Below are positions 28,766 through 39,819 of a DNA stretch of 64,000 nucleotides, piece by piece. Every line of letters begins with the position of its first letter. Position 1 is the stretch's first letter. Under the pieces are notes generated by a model that searched no databases, had not been told where the DNA came from, and saw only the letters and a program-made list of their open reading frames with translations. A program made the translations under genes and the position numbers. The stretch is taken from contig JASISA010000022.1 of assembly GCA_031771865.1 (NCBI GenBank), positions 124,001 through 188,000 of the forward strand, given 5' to 3'. Source of the DNA: Nothophaeocryptopus gaeumannii (lineage: Eukaryota > Ascomycota > Dothideomycetes > Mycosphaerellales > Mycosphaerellaceae).

Positions 28766-30622
28766 ATGGCATCTTCCTCCGAGAGGACAGTGCGCCTCCG
28801 TCCGAGCAAACCTGGCTCACTGAAGCGGCCTTCCAATGCTCTCAACCGGTTCCCTTCGCCGCCAAATGGTGTCGTGCATGATGGGTCCTTGTCGAGACAG
28901 GATGTTCCCGGGAACCGTCAAGTCAAGCTGCCTGGACGGGCACGTAGCAGCGTCTACGATATCGACAAATCGCCCGACCCGTGGACAAAGATTATACAGT
29001 CCCATTTTGAAGAGGCTCCCCAAATCTCGCCAGTGCGTCGCCTCAAACGTAAGCGCGGTCGGCCGCCCAAGTCAGCTCTCAATGCGCCAGACTCACACAG
29101 TGTATCTTCCGACGTCCCCGAACCGGATGTCAACACGGCTAAGTCACGAGACGCCACAGGAGACCACAGCAACGTCGAAGACAAGGATGGGGCTGACGAA
29201 ATATCCGTCGCGCAAAAGCCAATCAGAATCCGACCCAGCAGTGTTCGATTCAGCAATGTGCAACGCGGAAGGAGCAACAGTGCTGAAGTCGGTCATGAGG
29301 CAATGGCAAATAACCACCAGGTTGCGACTTCGGACAGGCTCGTCAGCAAGACCAAGCGCAAACGACAAGTCAAACAGCTGGGAACCTTTGATTCTTTTTC
29401 AATCCGGCATGAAAACTGCACAGGGGATGAAGAAAGCGCAGAGGACATTCAGAAAGAGTCTGATACTGGAACTGCTGAGGATGCATCGTATGGTGTGCTC
29501 GGTCAGGGACTCACACTGAACCGCGTTTGGAAGCAGCTCGACAAGGTCGGCGTCAGCGTCAGAGCTGGCGAGGTCAAGGAATATGAAGTAGACCTTGACG
29601 ATCCGGACGTCAAGAAAGCAGTGACCTGCTGCTTCACGGCGAAGAAGATTTTTTGCCAACTCCGCAAAAACCCGGCTAATGAGTCGCTGCGAGCTCAATG
29701 CGCGCAAGGTCTTGCTGCTATAAAGCAGCAAGTTCGTATGCTCTGTGGCAAAGATACTAGCGCCGAGACCGACTTTCAGAACATGGACAAGAGTGAGTGT
29801 ATCTATTTTCACCTTCTTCCTAGGATGGTCAAACTTTTACGGTACATTCTAGTGAGCTTCGCCGTCCAGGAAGAGAGCGATAACGAAAATGTCGAAGTGC
29901 TGGATATGGATCTGGATATGGCCACAGGCTTCATCGAATGCATCTTGGAGATGGGTTCGGCTGCCAAGAAATATGTTCGACCCTGTATTCCCATCATCAA
30001 AACTGTCGAGAATGGAATGCTCGTGCCCCTGTCCGGAGTCAGAATCGCCTTCAGACGATATTTAGCCAATCAGAAAGAGCTAGAACGTCGCAGACTGGCG
30101 GATGTTCAAGCTGCTCGCCAGCTTGAAATGGAAGAAAGACGAGCGGCTGAACAGCGAGAGGAACGTCTCAAGGTCGAAAAGCTCCATCGAAAGTGGGAGT
30201 CCCTGCATGATGAACGGCTATGGGCTGAGCCTGGTCCAAAGTCGAAAGAGACGCAGGCTCACTTGCGCTTTCCGACACCTCAGCTGGACGTCGATCACAA
30301 TGGTATGCACTACGAGCGTGTCGAGGTATTTAAAGCACGAGTCGGGCCGAGACCTGCAAATGTTGAGCGGGTGAAAAGTCAAGGTCGATGGAAGACGGCG
30401 AGTCTCGAGGCCCTGATGGAGGGCTTGCAAACCTGGGCTGGAGACGAACTGGTCTTTGAGAGAATCATACGGCGGCATTGTGTGAGGGGTGGAGCCCTTG
30501 GCGGATTCAATGTGACGGAGATCGTAGTGACGGCAACGATGCTCAAGAGCCATCTCGAACAAGAACAGCAACGGACCCAGGGGTATGTTGATGAGTGGGT
30601 CCAGTTGATTCCGGTCTGGTAA
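28766..30622 (+). CDS. unrecognised nuclear protein with AT-hook and SANT-like C terminus
   Basis: Intronless, 618 aa, ATG at 28766. I do not recognise the family. The first 200 residues are polar and basic, with an AT-hook-type core (KRKRGRPPKS, near residue 96) and bipartite basic stretches (KTKRKRQVKQ). A folded-looking helical block spans about 245-420 (GLTLNRVWKQLDKVGVSV... to VRIAFRRYLANQ). A charged coiled coil follows (about 430-475, RRRLADVQAARQLEMEERRAAE). The last 85 residues (GRWKTASLEALMEGLQTW... then FNVTEIVVTATMLKSHLE) have the spaced tryptophans and helices of a SANT/Myb-like fold. This suggests a chromatin- or DNA-binding protein. It is a complete, well-coding frame; the function is open. 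Confidence 0.8.
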   Translation: MASSSERTVRLRPSKPGSLKRPSNALNRFPSPPNGVVHDGSLSRQDVPGNRQVKLPGRARSSVYDIDKSPDPWTKIIQSHFEEAPQISPVRRLKRKRGRPPKSALNAPDSHSVSSDVPEPDVNTAKSRDATGDHSNVEDKDGADEISVAQKPIRIRPSSVRFSNVQRGRSNSAEVGHEAMANNHQVATSDRLVSKTKRKRQVKQLGTFDSFSIRHENCTGDEESAEDIQKESDTGTAEDASYGVLGQGLTLNRVWKQLDKVGVSVRAGEVKEYEVDLDDPDVKKAVTCCFTAKKIFCQLRKNPANESLRAQCAQGLAAIKQQVRMLCGKDTSAETDFQNMDKSECIYFHLLPRMVKLLRYILVSFAVQEESDNENVEVLDMDLDMATGFIECILEMGSAAKKYVRPCIPIIKTVENGMLVPLSGVRIAFRRYLANQKELERRRLADVQAARQLEMEERRAAEQREERLKVEKLHRKWESLHDERLWAEPGPKSKETQAHLRFPTPQLDVDHNGMHYERVEVFKARVGPRPANVERVKSQGRWKTASLEALMEGLQTWAGDELVFERIIRRHCVRGGALGGFNVTEIVVTATMLKSHLEQEQQRTQGYVDEWVQLIPVW

Positions 30623-30808
30623 GCATTTCAGAGGGAGTGCTGGCCGAATGAGCGGGCATTTGCATCTCAAGCACCAAGGTGTTGAGTGGGAAGTAGCGTT
30701 CGTGAAGTATGCTTCTGGCATTGGAGAATCGAACATTTGCTGGCTGCCCCGAACAGCAATGAAGCGTCTTCGGAACCCGATCTGACTCATTTGATGCGCA
30801 CATACCAC

Positions 30809-32673
30809 TCAGATCCACTTTACTTGATCCCAAGCTCTCATGGTAGCCGGCGCTGATGCCCTTTGAGCCGCCGCAGTCTGAGCAGCTGCCCACGTTTCAC
30901 CAGCGAACGGACTTTTGTCCCTGATTCTCTTGCCGTGCTTCCCAAACATTACTGCCACAGCACAATAAGCCGTGGCAAATCCCGCAAGAATAAAAAGGGC
31001 GCAGTTGGGGCCGAGTTTTACGAAGAGCTGTGTCCCAATCAGCGGAAATGTACCAGACATTAGCGCCCGAAGGAATGCTACAGAAATGTTAGAATAGACC
31101 TTTGCAAGTGTGAGACCTTGGTAAGAGATTACGTGGGACGAGTAACGTCCCTCGCAGGTCTGACCTAGGCATTTACCCATGGGGGCGTTCGCTGAAGCGG
31201 CGTAGCTGGCGTACGTGTCTGTGAGATAGCCCGAAAGTACGCAATCGAACTCCACTACAGCAAACCCGAAAAGAAGCAAGGACACTATCGACACCCAAGC
31301 AGACACCCCTTGAACAAGCGGAGGCACTGCAAGAGCAAACCACCAGAGTCCGATCGCCAGCAGTGGAGCGGCGACATAGAAGCCAAACAGCTTGTCTTCT
31401 GGTTCGATGCTCTTTTGCTGCTGCATACGTTTGCGGACCATAGCCATATCGTGGAATCTCGTGATAAAGGTGAAAACGACACCTATAGCCATCGACAACA
31501 GGACAAGCGAAGCCTGGCGGGTGCTGAAATGATAGCTTTCGGTGTAGATTAGCCCAATGACCTCTGTGAAGAGATATGTTACCCCGTAGACAGTGGCGGC
31601 CATTATTGAAGTCAGAAACACTATTGGCTCAGTAAAAAACAGTCGTAGAGGAAGGCCTAGTGAGTTCTTGACGAAAGTCTTCAAGTCTGAGGTTCGATCG
31701 CATTCGTCGACGGAAAGTGAGGAGAAGCTGGTTTTCCTGGCTACTGCTTTCACGTGCTGGCGCAAAAGCTGGGATGGACGAGATTCCATCATTCCCATGC
31801 CTAGAATTCCAGGTCAGTAGCCGTCTTTCGGATCAAGAAAGGACCTCGGGTTGACATACAGAGTAGCGTGCAGACGCCCGCTGTGCAAGCCGCACCGTAG
31901 AATAACCAGGGCCTACGACCGGTTAATTGATGAACGTCGTGACGATTCCAGGAACTGTACTGACCACCCAGCGGAGGATAACGCCACATATGTCGCGATG
32001 GGCGGTCCCAAGGCCAGCCCAATCACAGCTCCCGCAATCCATAGATGAATTACCCAGATGCGTGCCTCCAGATTCCACATGTTCTCATCGATCCACAAGC
32101 CACTACCGCCGGCATTGCTGAGAGCAAGCCCGTGACAAAACGAAAAGTCACGATGACTGGAAGTATTGGCCATGCTGCAATAACCAGACATCCAGCAGCC
32201 CATCCGAAGGTCGATGTTACATAAATCGTTCTCCCTCCAAATGACTCGGCAAGAGGCGGAAATATCAGACCTCCTAGTGCCTGACCGAGAAGATACGTGG
32301 TCGTGAAGCAGAATAGAGCCAGCGTTCTGGAAATGCCGAGTGATGCACTCGTCTCGAGAGCAATGGATGACCCGGTGTTGGCGACAATCGTCATGAAGAA
32401 TTCCAGAAAGATGATGATTGCAGAGTCGGATGCTTTCCGCACAAGAGGCCATCGTCTCGGATGCTTGTCACTGTTCTCCTGCCAACGCACGACACCATCG
32501 TTGTCGACGCTGAACCCTCTCTTGGAAAGCGCATCGGACACATGAGGAGGTATCATCTGTTCTTTGCCCTTGTCAAAAAGAGGTCGAAGTTGCAAACGAA
32601 TTTCCGGCGTAAGTGTATCCATTTGTTGCTGAGTCTGCGTGGCAAAGGGTTGACGGTGACGTGTGAGCATCAT
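30809..32673 (-). CDS. MFS transporter with a one-base frameshift (possible pseudogene)
   Basis: Minus-strand exons 31965-32673, 31860-31912, 31177-31800 and 30809-31077; about 550 aa if read through. It begins MMLTRHRQPF and has 12 expected membrane helices. Typical MFS blocks include LGGLIFPPLAESFGGRTIYV, FRFVTGLLSAMP and YLTDTYASYAASANAP, resembling polyamine/drug transporters of Ascomycota. The three introns restore GW|PWLFYGAACTAGV, TLLC|MGMMESRPS and NAPM|AFLRALMSG. In exon 1, near 32086-32091, the frame breaks between ACGS and ENMWNLEARIW; one base appears missing and the upstream frame soon hits a stop. The exon length (709 nt, remainder 1 where 2 is needed) confirms it. Either the gene is dead or the assembly has an error there. 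The third intron (99 nt) has no in-frame stop. Confidence 0.85.
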
Positions 32674-33451
32674 CCTGTTCTGACTGTTGCGCGTGCTGCG
32701 CCTGCATTTCTGTTACCAATGTCTTTACCAAGGGAGACCAATGCTCTCAGCTGTAGAGTTCGTGAGGCTGCAAGTAGGAGCCGGCCCGCTGCCAAATCTG
32801 CTGATTGATCAGGTAAGAAAGACGCGAGTCCAACTTACACGGACAACCTTTTTGCGCCGACTTCCCACGTTGTATATGGGAGCACTTGAATTTGTTCCTA
32901 CTCATCCGGGGCCGAGGCTGGATCCTGTCGATCTGCAAGGCCCCAAGACATCCGGGCGACAATAAGCGATCGTGGGCAATCTTCAGCTTCAGCGAACAGG
33001 ACGCATCGACCCGTGCCATCGAAATGAATTGACTGTCCCAGCTTGAAACACAGATGAAGTTGCGAATACTGTGCACTTTTCAGCTAACATCGTTGGTACT
33101 CTGGGTGCCGATAACAATCTATCATTTCCATAGGATGCTAACACTCGGAGAGCGTTGTGCTCATCATGGGAAATTGATGTAAGACGGCCCTCGGCGGTCG
33201 GTGTATACCAATGGTTGGGACCCGGGTGTATGTGAGGAATGGGACAGTGACTGAGGTATGCGACACTTCATGGTAATGGTGAAAGCGTGCCGCGATAGCC
33301 TGCTGGAGCGAGACGAGAACAAAGCGAAAGGTGCCGACAGGTTTCATGGCCGGCACTCATGGTGAGCCCGCGAATTTGTCAGATTACGGCGGTGCCACAA
33401 CACGGCAAGTTTCCCTAAGGCTCTGTAGCTTCATTGCTCTACAAAGCAGCT
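32674..33451. other. intergenic, MFS upstream and MDR downstream
   Basis: About 780 bp. It holds the MFS promoter and the 3' end of the MDR gene. Only small unsupported frames are seen. Confidence 0.5.
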
Positions 33452-34818
33452 TTAAGCTATCTTGACCACGACCTTTCCAAGATGGGAACCGGAGTAGAGG
33501 TACTTGAAAGCATCCTTAGCGTCCTCAAACCTGAAAGTCTTGTCAATCACCGGATGGATTTGATGCTCGGCATAGAAATTCATAAGTTCTTCGAACCTCT
33601 CTGCAGGGCGAAAGGCGTGCAGGGTCAGCAAGTGTTCCAGACATTTTCAAGGCTCGAGCTTTCGATTACGTACCTCGAGGACCGTTCAATATGCCTTTCA
33701 GTGTGACATTGCGACGCAAAGCCAGCACATTGGTATTGATTCGATCTCCAGGTGCATCTTCTTTGCCAGCCAAGTAGCCGATGCAATTGATAAGGCCGCC
33801 GAACGCAACGCAGTCGAAGCTTTTCCGCAGGGTAGCACCACCATTTTCGAAGATGATATCCGCGCCCTCGTTGTCTGTGATCCTCATAATCTCATCCTGC
33901 CAGTCTGGAGTGGACTTGTAATTGACTCCAAAATCAGCGCCCAGTTCATTCTTGACCCTAGCAAGTTTTGCATCCGACGAGGACGTGACGATGGTGCGCA
34001 GACCAGCGGCACGGGCAATTTGCAGCCCGGAGATAGCAACTCCACCGGTACCTTGCAACAATACAGTCTCTCCCCCATTTGCCGGTTCTCCAATGGGCCG
34101 AAACCCGTTAATGGCCTGGGAAGCGAAGGGCGGAAGGTCAGCGAGTGTCTGCGCCAGCGAACGTCTTCCACCCTTGAGCTACTTACCATCCATGCCGTCA
34201 CCCCGGCAATTGGAAGACAGGAAGCTTCCTCCTTGATGCAATACACATGTCAGCATTTACGTCGTGAATGAGCGAGTTTTCGCGTACATCTGTCATGTAG
34301 TCTGGCACTGCAACCAATCCCGAGGCAGGAAAGACTCTGTACTCTGTGAGACAGCCTGGAAGAGGCAGACCGAGACCTGAAGCCATGTCTTTCTCCTTGA
34401 CCTGCCCAGTGATGTGTGTCTGATTGAAGATGGCCATGACTCGCTGGCCCTGGTTCCATTGAGAGGAGCCGGCTTCCACAACGGTACCGCAAATATCAGA
34501 GCACGGCACGAGATCCACGGCCTCGCCTACGGTCTTGTGGTGGTTGTATAAGCCCATGCATACTAGTGTGCTGTGTTAGCTGGGCCAAGAAGCGCACGAT
34601 TCCAAGGCATGCAAACCTTCAGTGTCTCTGTAATTCAGTGATACTGTGTTGATTTTCACGAGCACCTCGCCGTCGCGAGGCTCCGGTACCACTGCTATGG
34701 CAAGTCGCAGCTTGTCAAGTCCATCCTGACCCGTCAACTGAACGCATGTCAGGTCAGTTCACAATGAGATTCGTCGGCGTTCTCTTACCCACTGCCTCAT
34801 TTTACTGGTCGGCGCCAT
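33452..34818 (-). CDS. zinc-less MDR-family NAD(P)H oxidoreductase
   Basis: Six exons on the minus strand: 34789-34818, 34617-34737, 34288-34562, 34187-34231, 33674-34115 and 33452-33600, giving 353 aa. The GroES-like half contains VVPEPRDGEVLVKINTVSLN and the CSDICGTVVEAG stretch where zinc alcohol dehydrogenases have GHE. The catalytic zinc ligands are therefore missing. The nucleotide-binding half has the dinucleotide motif LLQGTGGVAISGLQIARA and ends FKYLYSGSHLGKVVVKIA. All five introns join in phase, and exon 4 is only 45 nt (EEASCLPIAGVTAWM). The enzyme is probably an NADPH-dependent reductase of quinone, enone or aldehyde substrates; the actual substrate cannot be read. Its gene is divergent from the LMBR1 gene. 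Confidence 0.9.
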
Positions 34819-35352
34819 GATCTTGAGCTGCGTGTTTCGAGCGCAATAGTTGCACGCTTTTTGATGTTCATCTTTGCAGCCATGCTGAAGTCGATATATA
34901 ATATGCAGGTGGATATGATGATGATGATGATAGCCTAGACGGCGCTGCTATGGGCCTATCTAGGAGCAAAGGCGCCGGGAGATGGACGGCACATCACACA
35001 TCACGCGGTGGAAGTTGCCGAATAAGAGGCAGCATCCAGCATCCAGCATCCAGCATCCAGCATCCAGCATCCTCCTCCCGTCGAACATCCCGTGCCGCCT
35101 AACTACATGTACATGTACGTAAGCACATGCCTACCTACACACATCACTTCCAACAAGCTGTATATGTGCCCAGCAGCTGCCTGACATACAAGAGATATAC
35201 CCCATCAACAACGCAAGATCTATAACCATCCACCTCGACGCTCTGCCTCATACGTCCGCGTTTCGCCGAACCGACAAAAGAAAGGCCGCCGAACTGCATC
35301 CTCAGAGTACTACTATGTAGCAGCTGGTGGCATGGAGGAGACATAATACACC
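34819..35352. promoter_or_regulatory. divergent promoter, MDR oxidoreductase and LMBR1 gene
   Basis: 534 bp. It contains a short GATGAT run (about 34915-34930), six copies of a 7-mer (35031-35072) and an alternating ATGTACATGTACGT stretch near 35106-35120. No gene is seen. Confidence 0.55.
35031..35072. repeat. six tandem copies of AGCATCC
   Basis: Exactly six perfect 7-bp copies (42 bp) in the divergent promoter. The copies are identical, so the array is probably young or unstable. Confidence 0.9.
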
Positions 35353-37600
35353 ATGTACGACGTCGAGTTCCGCATCGCCGCCGCCTCCTCGTCGGTCGGG
35401 TCCAGCCTGTTCGCCGTCCTGTCGACACTCGCCATTGCACTTATCGTGCTGCTGGTCATCAGGCACTACATCCCCCTCCGAACGACTCCCGCCTACTTAA
35501 TCGTCCCCGTGTTCCTGGCGCTTTTCTTACCTGCCAGTATTATCCTGCTCGTGCCCATCGATCTAGCTTCAGCGCACGCCGGCAGCGAAGAGACGGAGCA
35601 TTCAAGAGCTATATGGCTGCCAGAAAGAGCGCTTCTCGTCACTTGGCGGATCACGTATTGGCTTACATTCGTCCTGACATGGTTTCTTCTACCATTCCTG
35701 GGCGATTACTGTGATTCCGGGTACCAACAACCGAAGGATCGCGCAATTTATTCCTTGCGGTCGAACTTGCGATACCAGATGGTAGTCCTAGCTTCGGGTG
35801 TGGCAGGGCTGGTCTACTTTATCATCGAGAATGGCTTCCATGGCGCGTCCCTCAAAGGCCTGGTCATGGGTAAGTCCAAGGGTAGACCTGCAAAGGGCAC
35901 TCTTTGTCCTACGTGGTGTCCTGCCAGGCTCAGAATTTGATCGAGCTTTCCTGACATTTTTCTTCACAGCATTGGCGTACGCCTGGGGCCTGATACTCGC
36001 CATAGGTCTGATGGGTCACGGCTTAGTCGCTTTGCCGAGGAGACTATTCAGAAACGCGAATGTGAGCTCACGATTACGATGGCTCCAATGTTCTGCCCCG
36101 AAAATCAAAGATCAGCTGGACGACGCCACGGATAAGCTTGAGCAACTCGAGCACACCGTTCTTCAGTTGAAGCGGCATAAAGGCGGTGCAAGTCGCGTTC
36201 AGCAGTTATGGGTTGATGAGCTCGCCGAAGCCTCAACCCTGCCCGATATAAGGCCGGGCATGGCCGCAGCAACACAAGCCGCAAACATTAGTATCCCAGC
36301 GGTGGTCACCGACCGGTATCTGGCCGATCTCTCTCGCAAACTCAAGCGCGCAAGGCATCGCAAAGCTCGTTTCGTAGACGAGTGGAACCATCTATGCCAG
36401 CGCGCGTACGACATTCAAACAATTTTGGACTCCGCGGCGTCTAAGAAGCTCGACTTTGGACGCAACGTTCCAGTCACCAGGACAGTGTTCAGTAGGCTGA
36501 CACTGCTAACGCCACATACTCGATATCATTTGCACATGAACATCATACCCGCGGGACGCGTAGTCCTCTCTGCACTGCTGGCCATGGCGTCTGTCTCTGT
36601 AATATGGAGTGAAACTGTCAAAGCTTTCGCGCCATCTCTATCCCTCATCGGCATCACTGTTGTGCATCGCTCGGATCCAAACACTGGAGGTCAGGTCAAC
36701 ATTGCTGGTCAAGTCATAGCAGCGTTGTGGCTTCTCTATATGGACACAGCGGCTCTTTATGCCATCCAGGACGTCAAAGTTTGGGGAAATCGAGCCTTGG
36801 TCAAGCGCAATACGTACTCAGAATCGGTAACTTGGTATAGCTTGCAGGTCGCCAAACTCACCGTACCTTTGTCGTACAACTTTATTACGATGATGCCGGT
36901 GAATGTCTACCGCGACACAAGCTTCTACAAGTTCTTGGGTCAGTTGATCAATCTCACGCCGCTAGGTCAGGGATTCAATTCATTCTTCCCGTGCTTCTTA
37001 CTTTTGCCCGTCATAGCCAGCATGTTCAATTTGTATGGCAAGGCTAAGAATGTTCTCGGATTCGGAGTGCTCGAAGACGACCGCGAGGCTAATCCGTCTG
37101 GGTTTGGGACTGGTGGGTGGAGAGAGGGAAAGGCTCTCATCGACCGCGAGTTGCAGAGGCGTGGAGCAGAGGGCGCACTCGGCCTGGAGACTCGAGGATC
37201 GTCTGTGGACTTGGAGCGCGGCGGCGGAACAAGCACAGGCGCTTATTCGTTTTCGAGGAGGCCAGTAGAAGCGCGAACAGATGCATCGCAAAGCCGTGCA
37301 GCCGAGCCCATTTTCCGCGACGAAGACACTCAGCAAGCAAACAGACAGGTCACTGCTATCACGGCCCAGGCGGAAGAGGAAGAAGAGGAAGACGATAGCG
37401 CACGGCACTTTTATCAGGACTTCACGGAAAGAGTGAGGAACACACTTAACACAGCCGAGACGCCAGAGTGGATGCGCAACATCGGCAGCGCATTCAAGAC
37501 GCCCAAATGGATGCAGAGAGAGCAAGGCGATGATACGGGCGGATCGGGTCTTTCGCGGTGGTTTGGTGGGAGAGCAGAAGATGGTAGACTTCGGATCTAG
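35353..37600 (+). CDS. LMBR1/LMBD2-family multispanning membrane protein
   Basis: Two exons: 35353-35869 and 35970-37600, giving 715 aa. The intron joins GLVM|ALAYAWGLILAIGLMGHG, the core LMBR1 signature. About nine hydrophobic segments are visible, starting with LFAVLSTLAIALIVLLVI near residue 18. A large cytosolic coiled-coil loop (about 205-340) follows the core helices. More membrane segments lie in the second half, including SLIGITVVHRS and FINMMPVNVY-like FITMMPVNVYRD and GFNSFFPCFLLLPVIASMF. The last 150 residues are acidic and disordered, with two near-repeated tryptophan motifs (TPEWMRNIGSAF and TPKWMQREQ). Animal LMBD2 is linked to GPCR signalling; the fungal role is not known. The start has good context (ACACC before ATG). 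Confidence 0.92.
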
Positions 37601-37971
37601 AAAGGGCGTGACATTCGTATGGTTCAGCGATGGCGCTTCGGACATGATGAGACAGGAGAGATAGGACGTCTTCAGCACTATCAGATGTGTTATGTACCAG
37701 GTCGCTTCTCAAGAGCCTCGTCTTACGCAAGGCAACGTAGTCAGAACTGTAGTAGGTCGGTCGGATTGCGTGAGAACAAAGGACTTTTCGGACCCGAACC
37801 ACGACCCGCATCTCTTGGCATGATGCTTTGGTTGGAGGTTGGAGGTTGGAGCTTGCGTCGGCTCTAGAAGCCTGCTGGGGCTCCGACATAGACGTGCGAG
37901 TCCATACATATTAACATGTGTCTTGTCTCCCGATGTGCACACCCAACATGTCATGAGAAGAGAGGACAACA
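37601..37971. other. gap between LMBR1 and RING genes
   Basis: 371 bp holding the LMBR1 3' UTR and the RING gene promoter. No gene is seen. Confidence 0.5.
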
Positions 37972-38861
37972 ATGTCGGACTACAATGGTCGGTGCAATCA
38001 ATCAGTGCAACACGGCAACGATATGGATGAACACGTTGGCTTACCTCGACGGTGGCAGTGGAACACAATGTTCGGGACGAGAAGAAGGGCGAAGCTGGAC
38101 GTCGACGTCCCGACTTGAGTACCTTCTTCAGCACGCTCGACCTCGTCGACACGTCGGGCGCGCGACAGCCGCACAATGCGAACTCGCTGCCGTTGCCGCA
38201 GGATGTCTCAGCCGCTTTCGTATGCTCCAACTCGTACCCTTCTCTGCTCTCTGCACTGGCTGACCCATGGCTGGTCCCTGTGTGTAGAGAACGCTGGCCA
38301 ACGCCTTTGAATTGATGAGAGGGCCCGCCAGTAGCATCGGCAATGGCAATGGCCGCGACGAACACTCTGAGCTTATGGAGACGCTCGTGCAGAGTGTAGG
38401 TACACAGCACTGGAAGAAGAGGACGAGCCCTCGGTGAGGTGTGACAGGACGCAAAAGCTAACACTCCTCACCACTAGCTCATGGAAAGCGCTGAGCATCC
38501 ACCCACCGAAGTCGCCGGCGTCTCAGACGAGTTCATCGAGCAGCTGGACCGAGTCCCCAAGAAATCATTAGAGAAGACCCCCGACGCGAGCTGTCCCATC
38601 TGCGCAAATCCCTTCCTCGATGGTATTCCCACACCCTCCACCTCACCGATCCATCTCATCGAAAGCTGACATCCAGAGACAGATTCACACCCGCTCGTCG
38701 TGCGCCTGCCATGCCATGGCAGCCACATCTTCGATCTCGAGTGCATATCGCCGTGGCTCAAACTCAACGCAACGTGCCCGATGGATCGAGAGAAGATGAT
38801 CAAAGAGAAGAAGCCGCTTCCGGTGGACGATGAAGAGGAGTTTGATGACATGTACTCTTGA
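37972..38861 (+). CDS. variant RING-finger protein (probable E3 ligase)
   Basis: Five short exons: 37972-37987, 38059-38219, 38288-38395, 38478-38622 and 38677-38861, giving 204 aa. The start MSDYN|VEHNVRDEKKGEAGRRRPDL requires a 16-nt first exon with a GTCGGT donor; this is the least certain junction. The others are clear: SAAF|RTLANAFELM, LVQS|LMESAEHPPTEV and NPFLD|ETDSHPLVV. The RING (about 125-180) reads CPIC, LPCHGSH, DLEC and TCPMD. Compared with a canonical RING-H2, the fifth and eighth ligands are aspartates, as seen in some fungal RING proteins. The C terminus is acidic (DDEEEFDDMYS). An E3 ubiquitin ligase role is inferred from the fold; the partner is unknown. Confidence 0.8.
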
Positions 38862-39819
38862 GGCGTCACAGAGTAAGAAGACTAGGCGAAGAGATCGAGG
38901 GACATAGCCCGACTTCACCATTCATACGTAGGAGTCAAGAGGGTGTTTTCCGCTTGCGGACGTTTTGAAACCCCAATGAAACAGGCGAGAAGCGATCGCG
39001 TCGCGGTTCGCATCAGACTCGACGGTGACCCAGCCATGCATAGACTGGCAATGGTTTGCGTCCACGAGAGATCGCTTTTCTAAAGCGTTCATAGCGCGCC
39101 GGCTACAGTACAGGCTAGCAGTGATTTGAAAAACAACAGCCCGGGAGACAAACTGTGGGTACGCCCTTTTCCTATTCACAGCGTCTTCTGTCCATATCGC
39201 CTCTTCAGAGCCGCGCTCTTGTACTCAATTTTCCAAATGCTTGCCGTTATAGAAATACCCAACTTGGACCATTTTCCCTCTCCTCATCCACCTATCCAAC
39301 GCTAAGACCTGCCCTACACCGTTACATTCCCCCTGAGCCCTCCAACCGCCAGCGGCAAGCGTCTTTGTACGCGTTGCTCAATTGCTTTGAACAGAGCTCG
39401 TGTTGCTAGCGGTCGCGCCTGGATACTGAAGATCCATCGTCGACCACGGGGATGTTGGAGCGTCCATCATCCAGATGTGGAGCCTCAGCCTCTTGCGAAG
39501 CGCGTGCTGGTCCAGCGCATCTGGGCAAGAGCTCGTTCGAAACTTTTGATCATCCGGGTACTCCGTGTACTGCAGTAGAGGAGCTCATGAAACCGCAGAT
39601 AGATTCGCACGAGCTTGCGCGTTCTTTTGTGCCCCTCGTCTAGCAACAATTTTTTCCCGCGCACTTTGCATGCCCGCGGATTCCGAGCTGATAGCCTATG
39701 GTATGCGTGGACCGCGGAACGGAGTTGTTGCTAATACAACAAACCGAGCTTGGATCTTTCTCATGATGAGAACGACCACCAGTGCTGGTGATCGATGACA
39801 CTGGACCGTTATCAGGCTC
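38862..39819. other. intergenic, convergent
   Basis: About 960 bp between the ends of the RING gene and the cysteine-rich membrane protein gene. Several frames of 60-85 codons occur, none with family features. I see nothing supportable. Confidence 0.5.

Noticed and set aside
32087..32120. A short intron to explain the MFS frame change
   Set aside because: The only GT..AG pair that restores phase is about 23 nt, well under any known fungal intron length.
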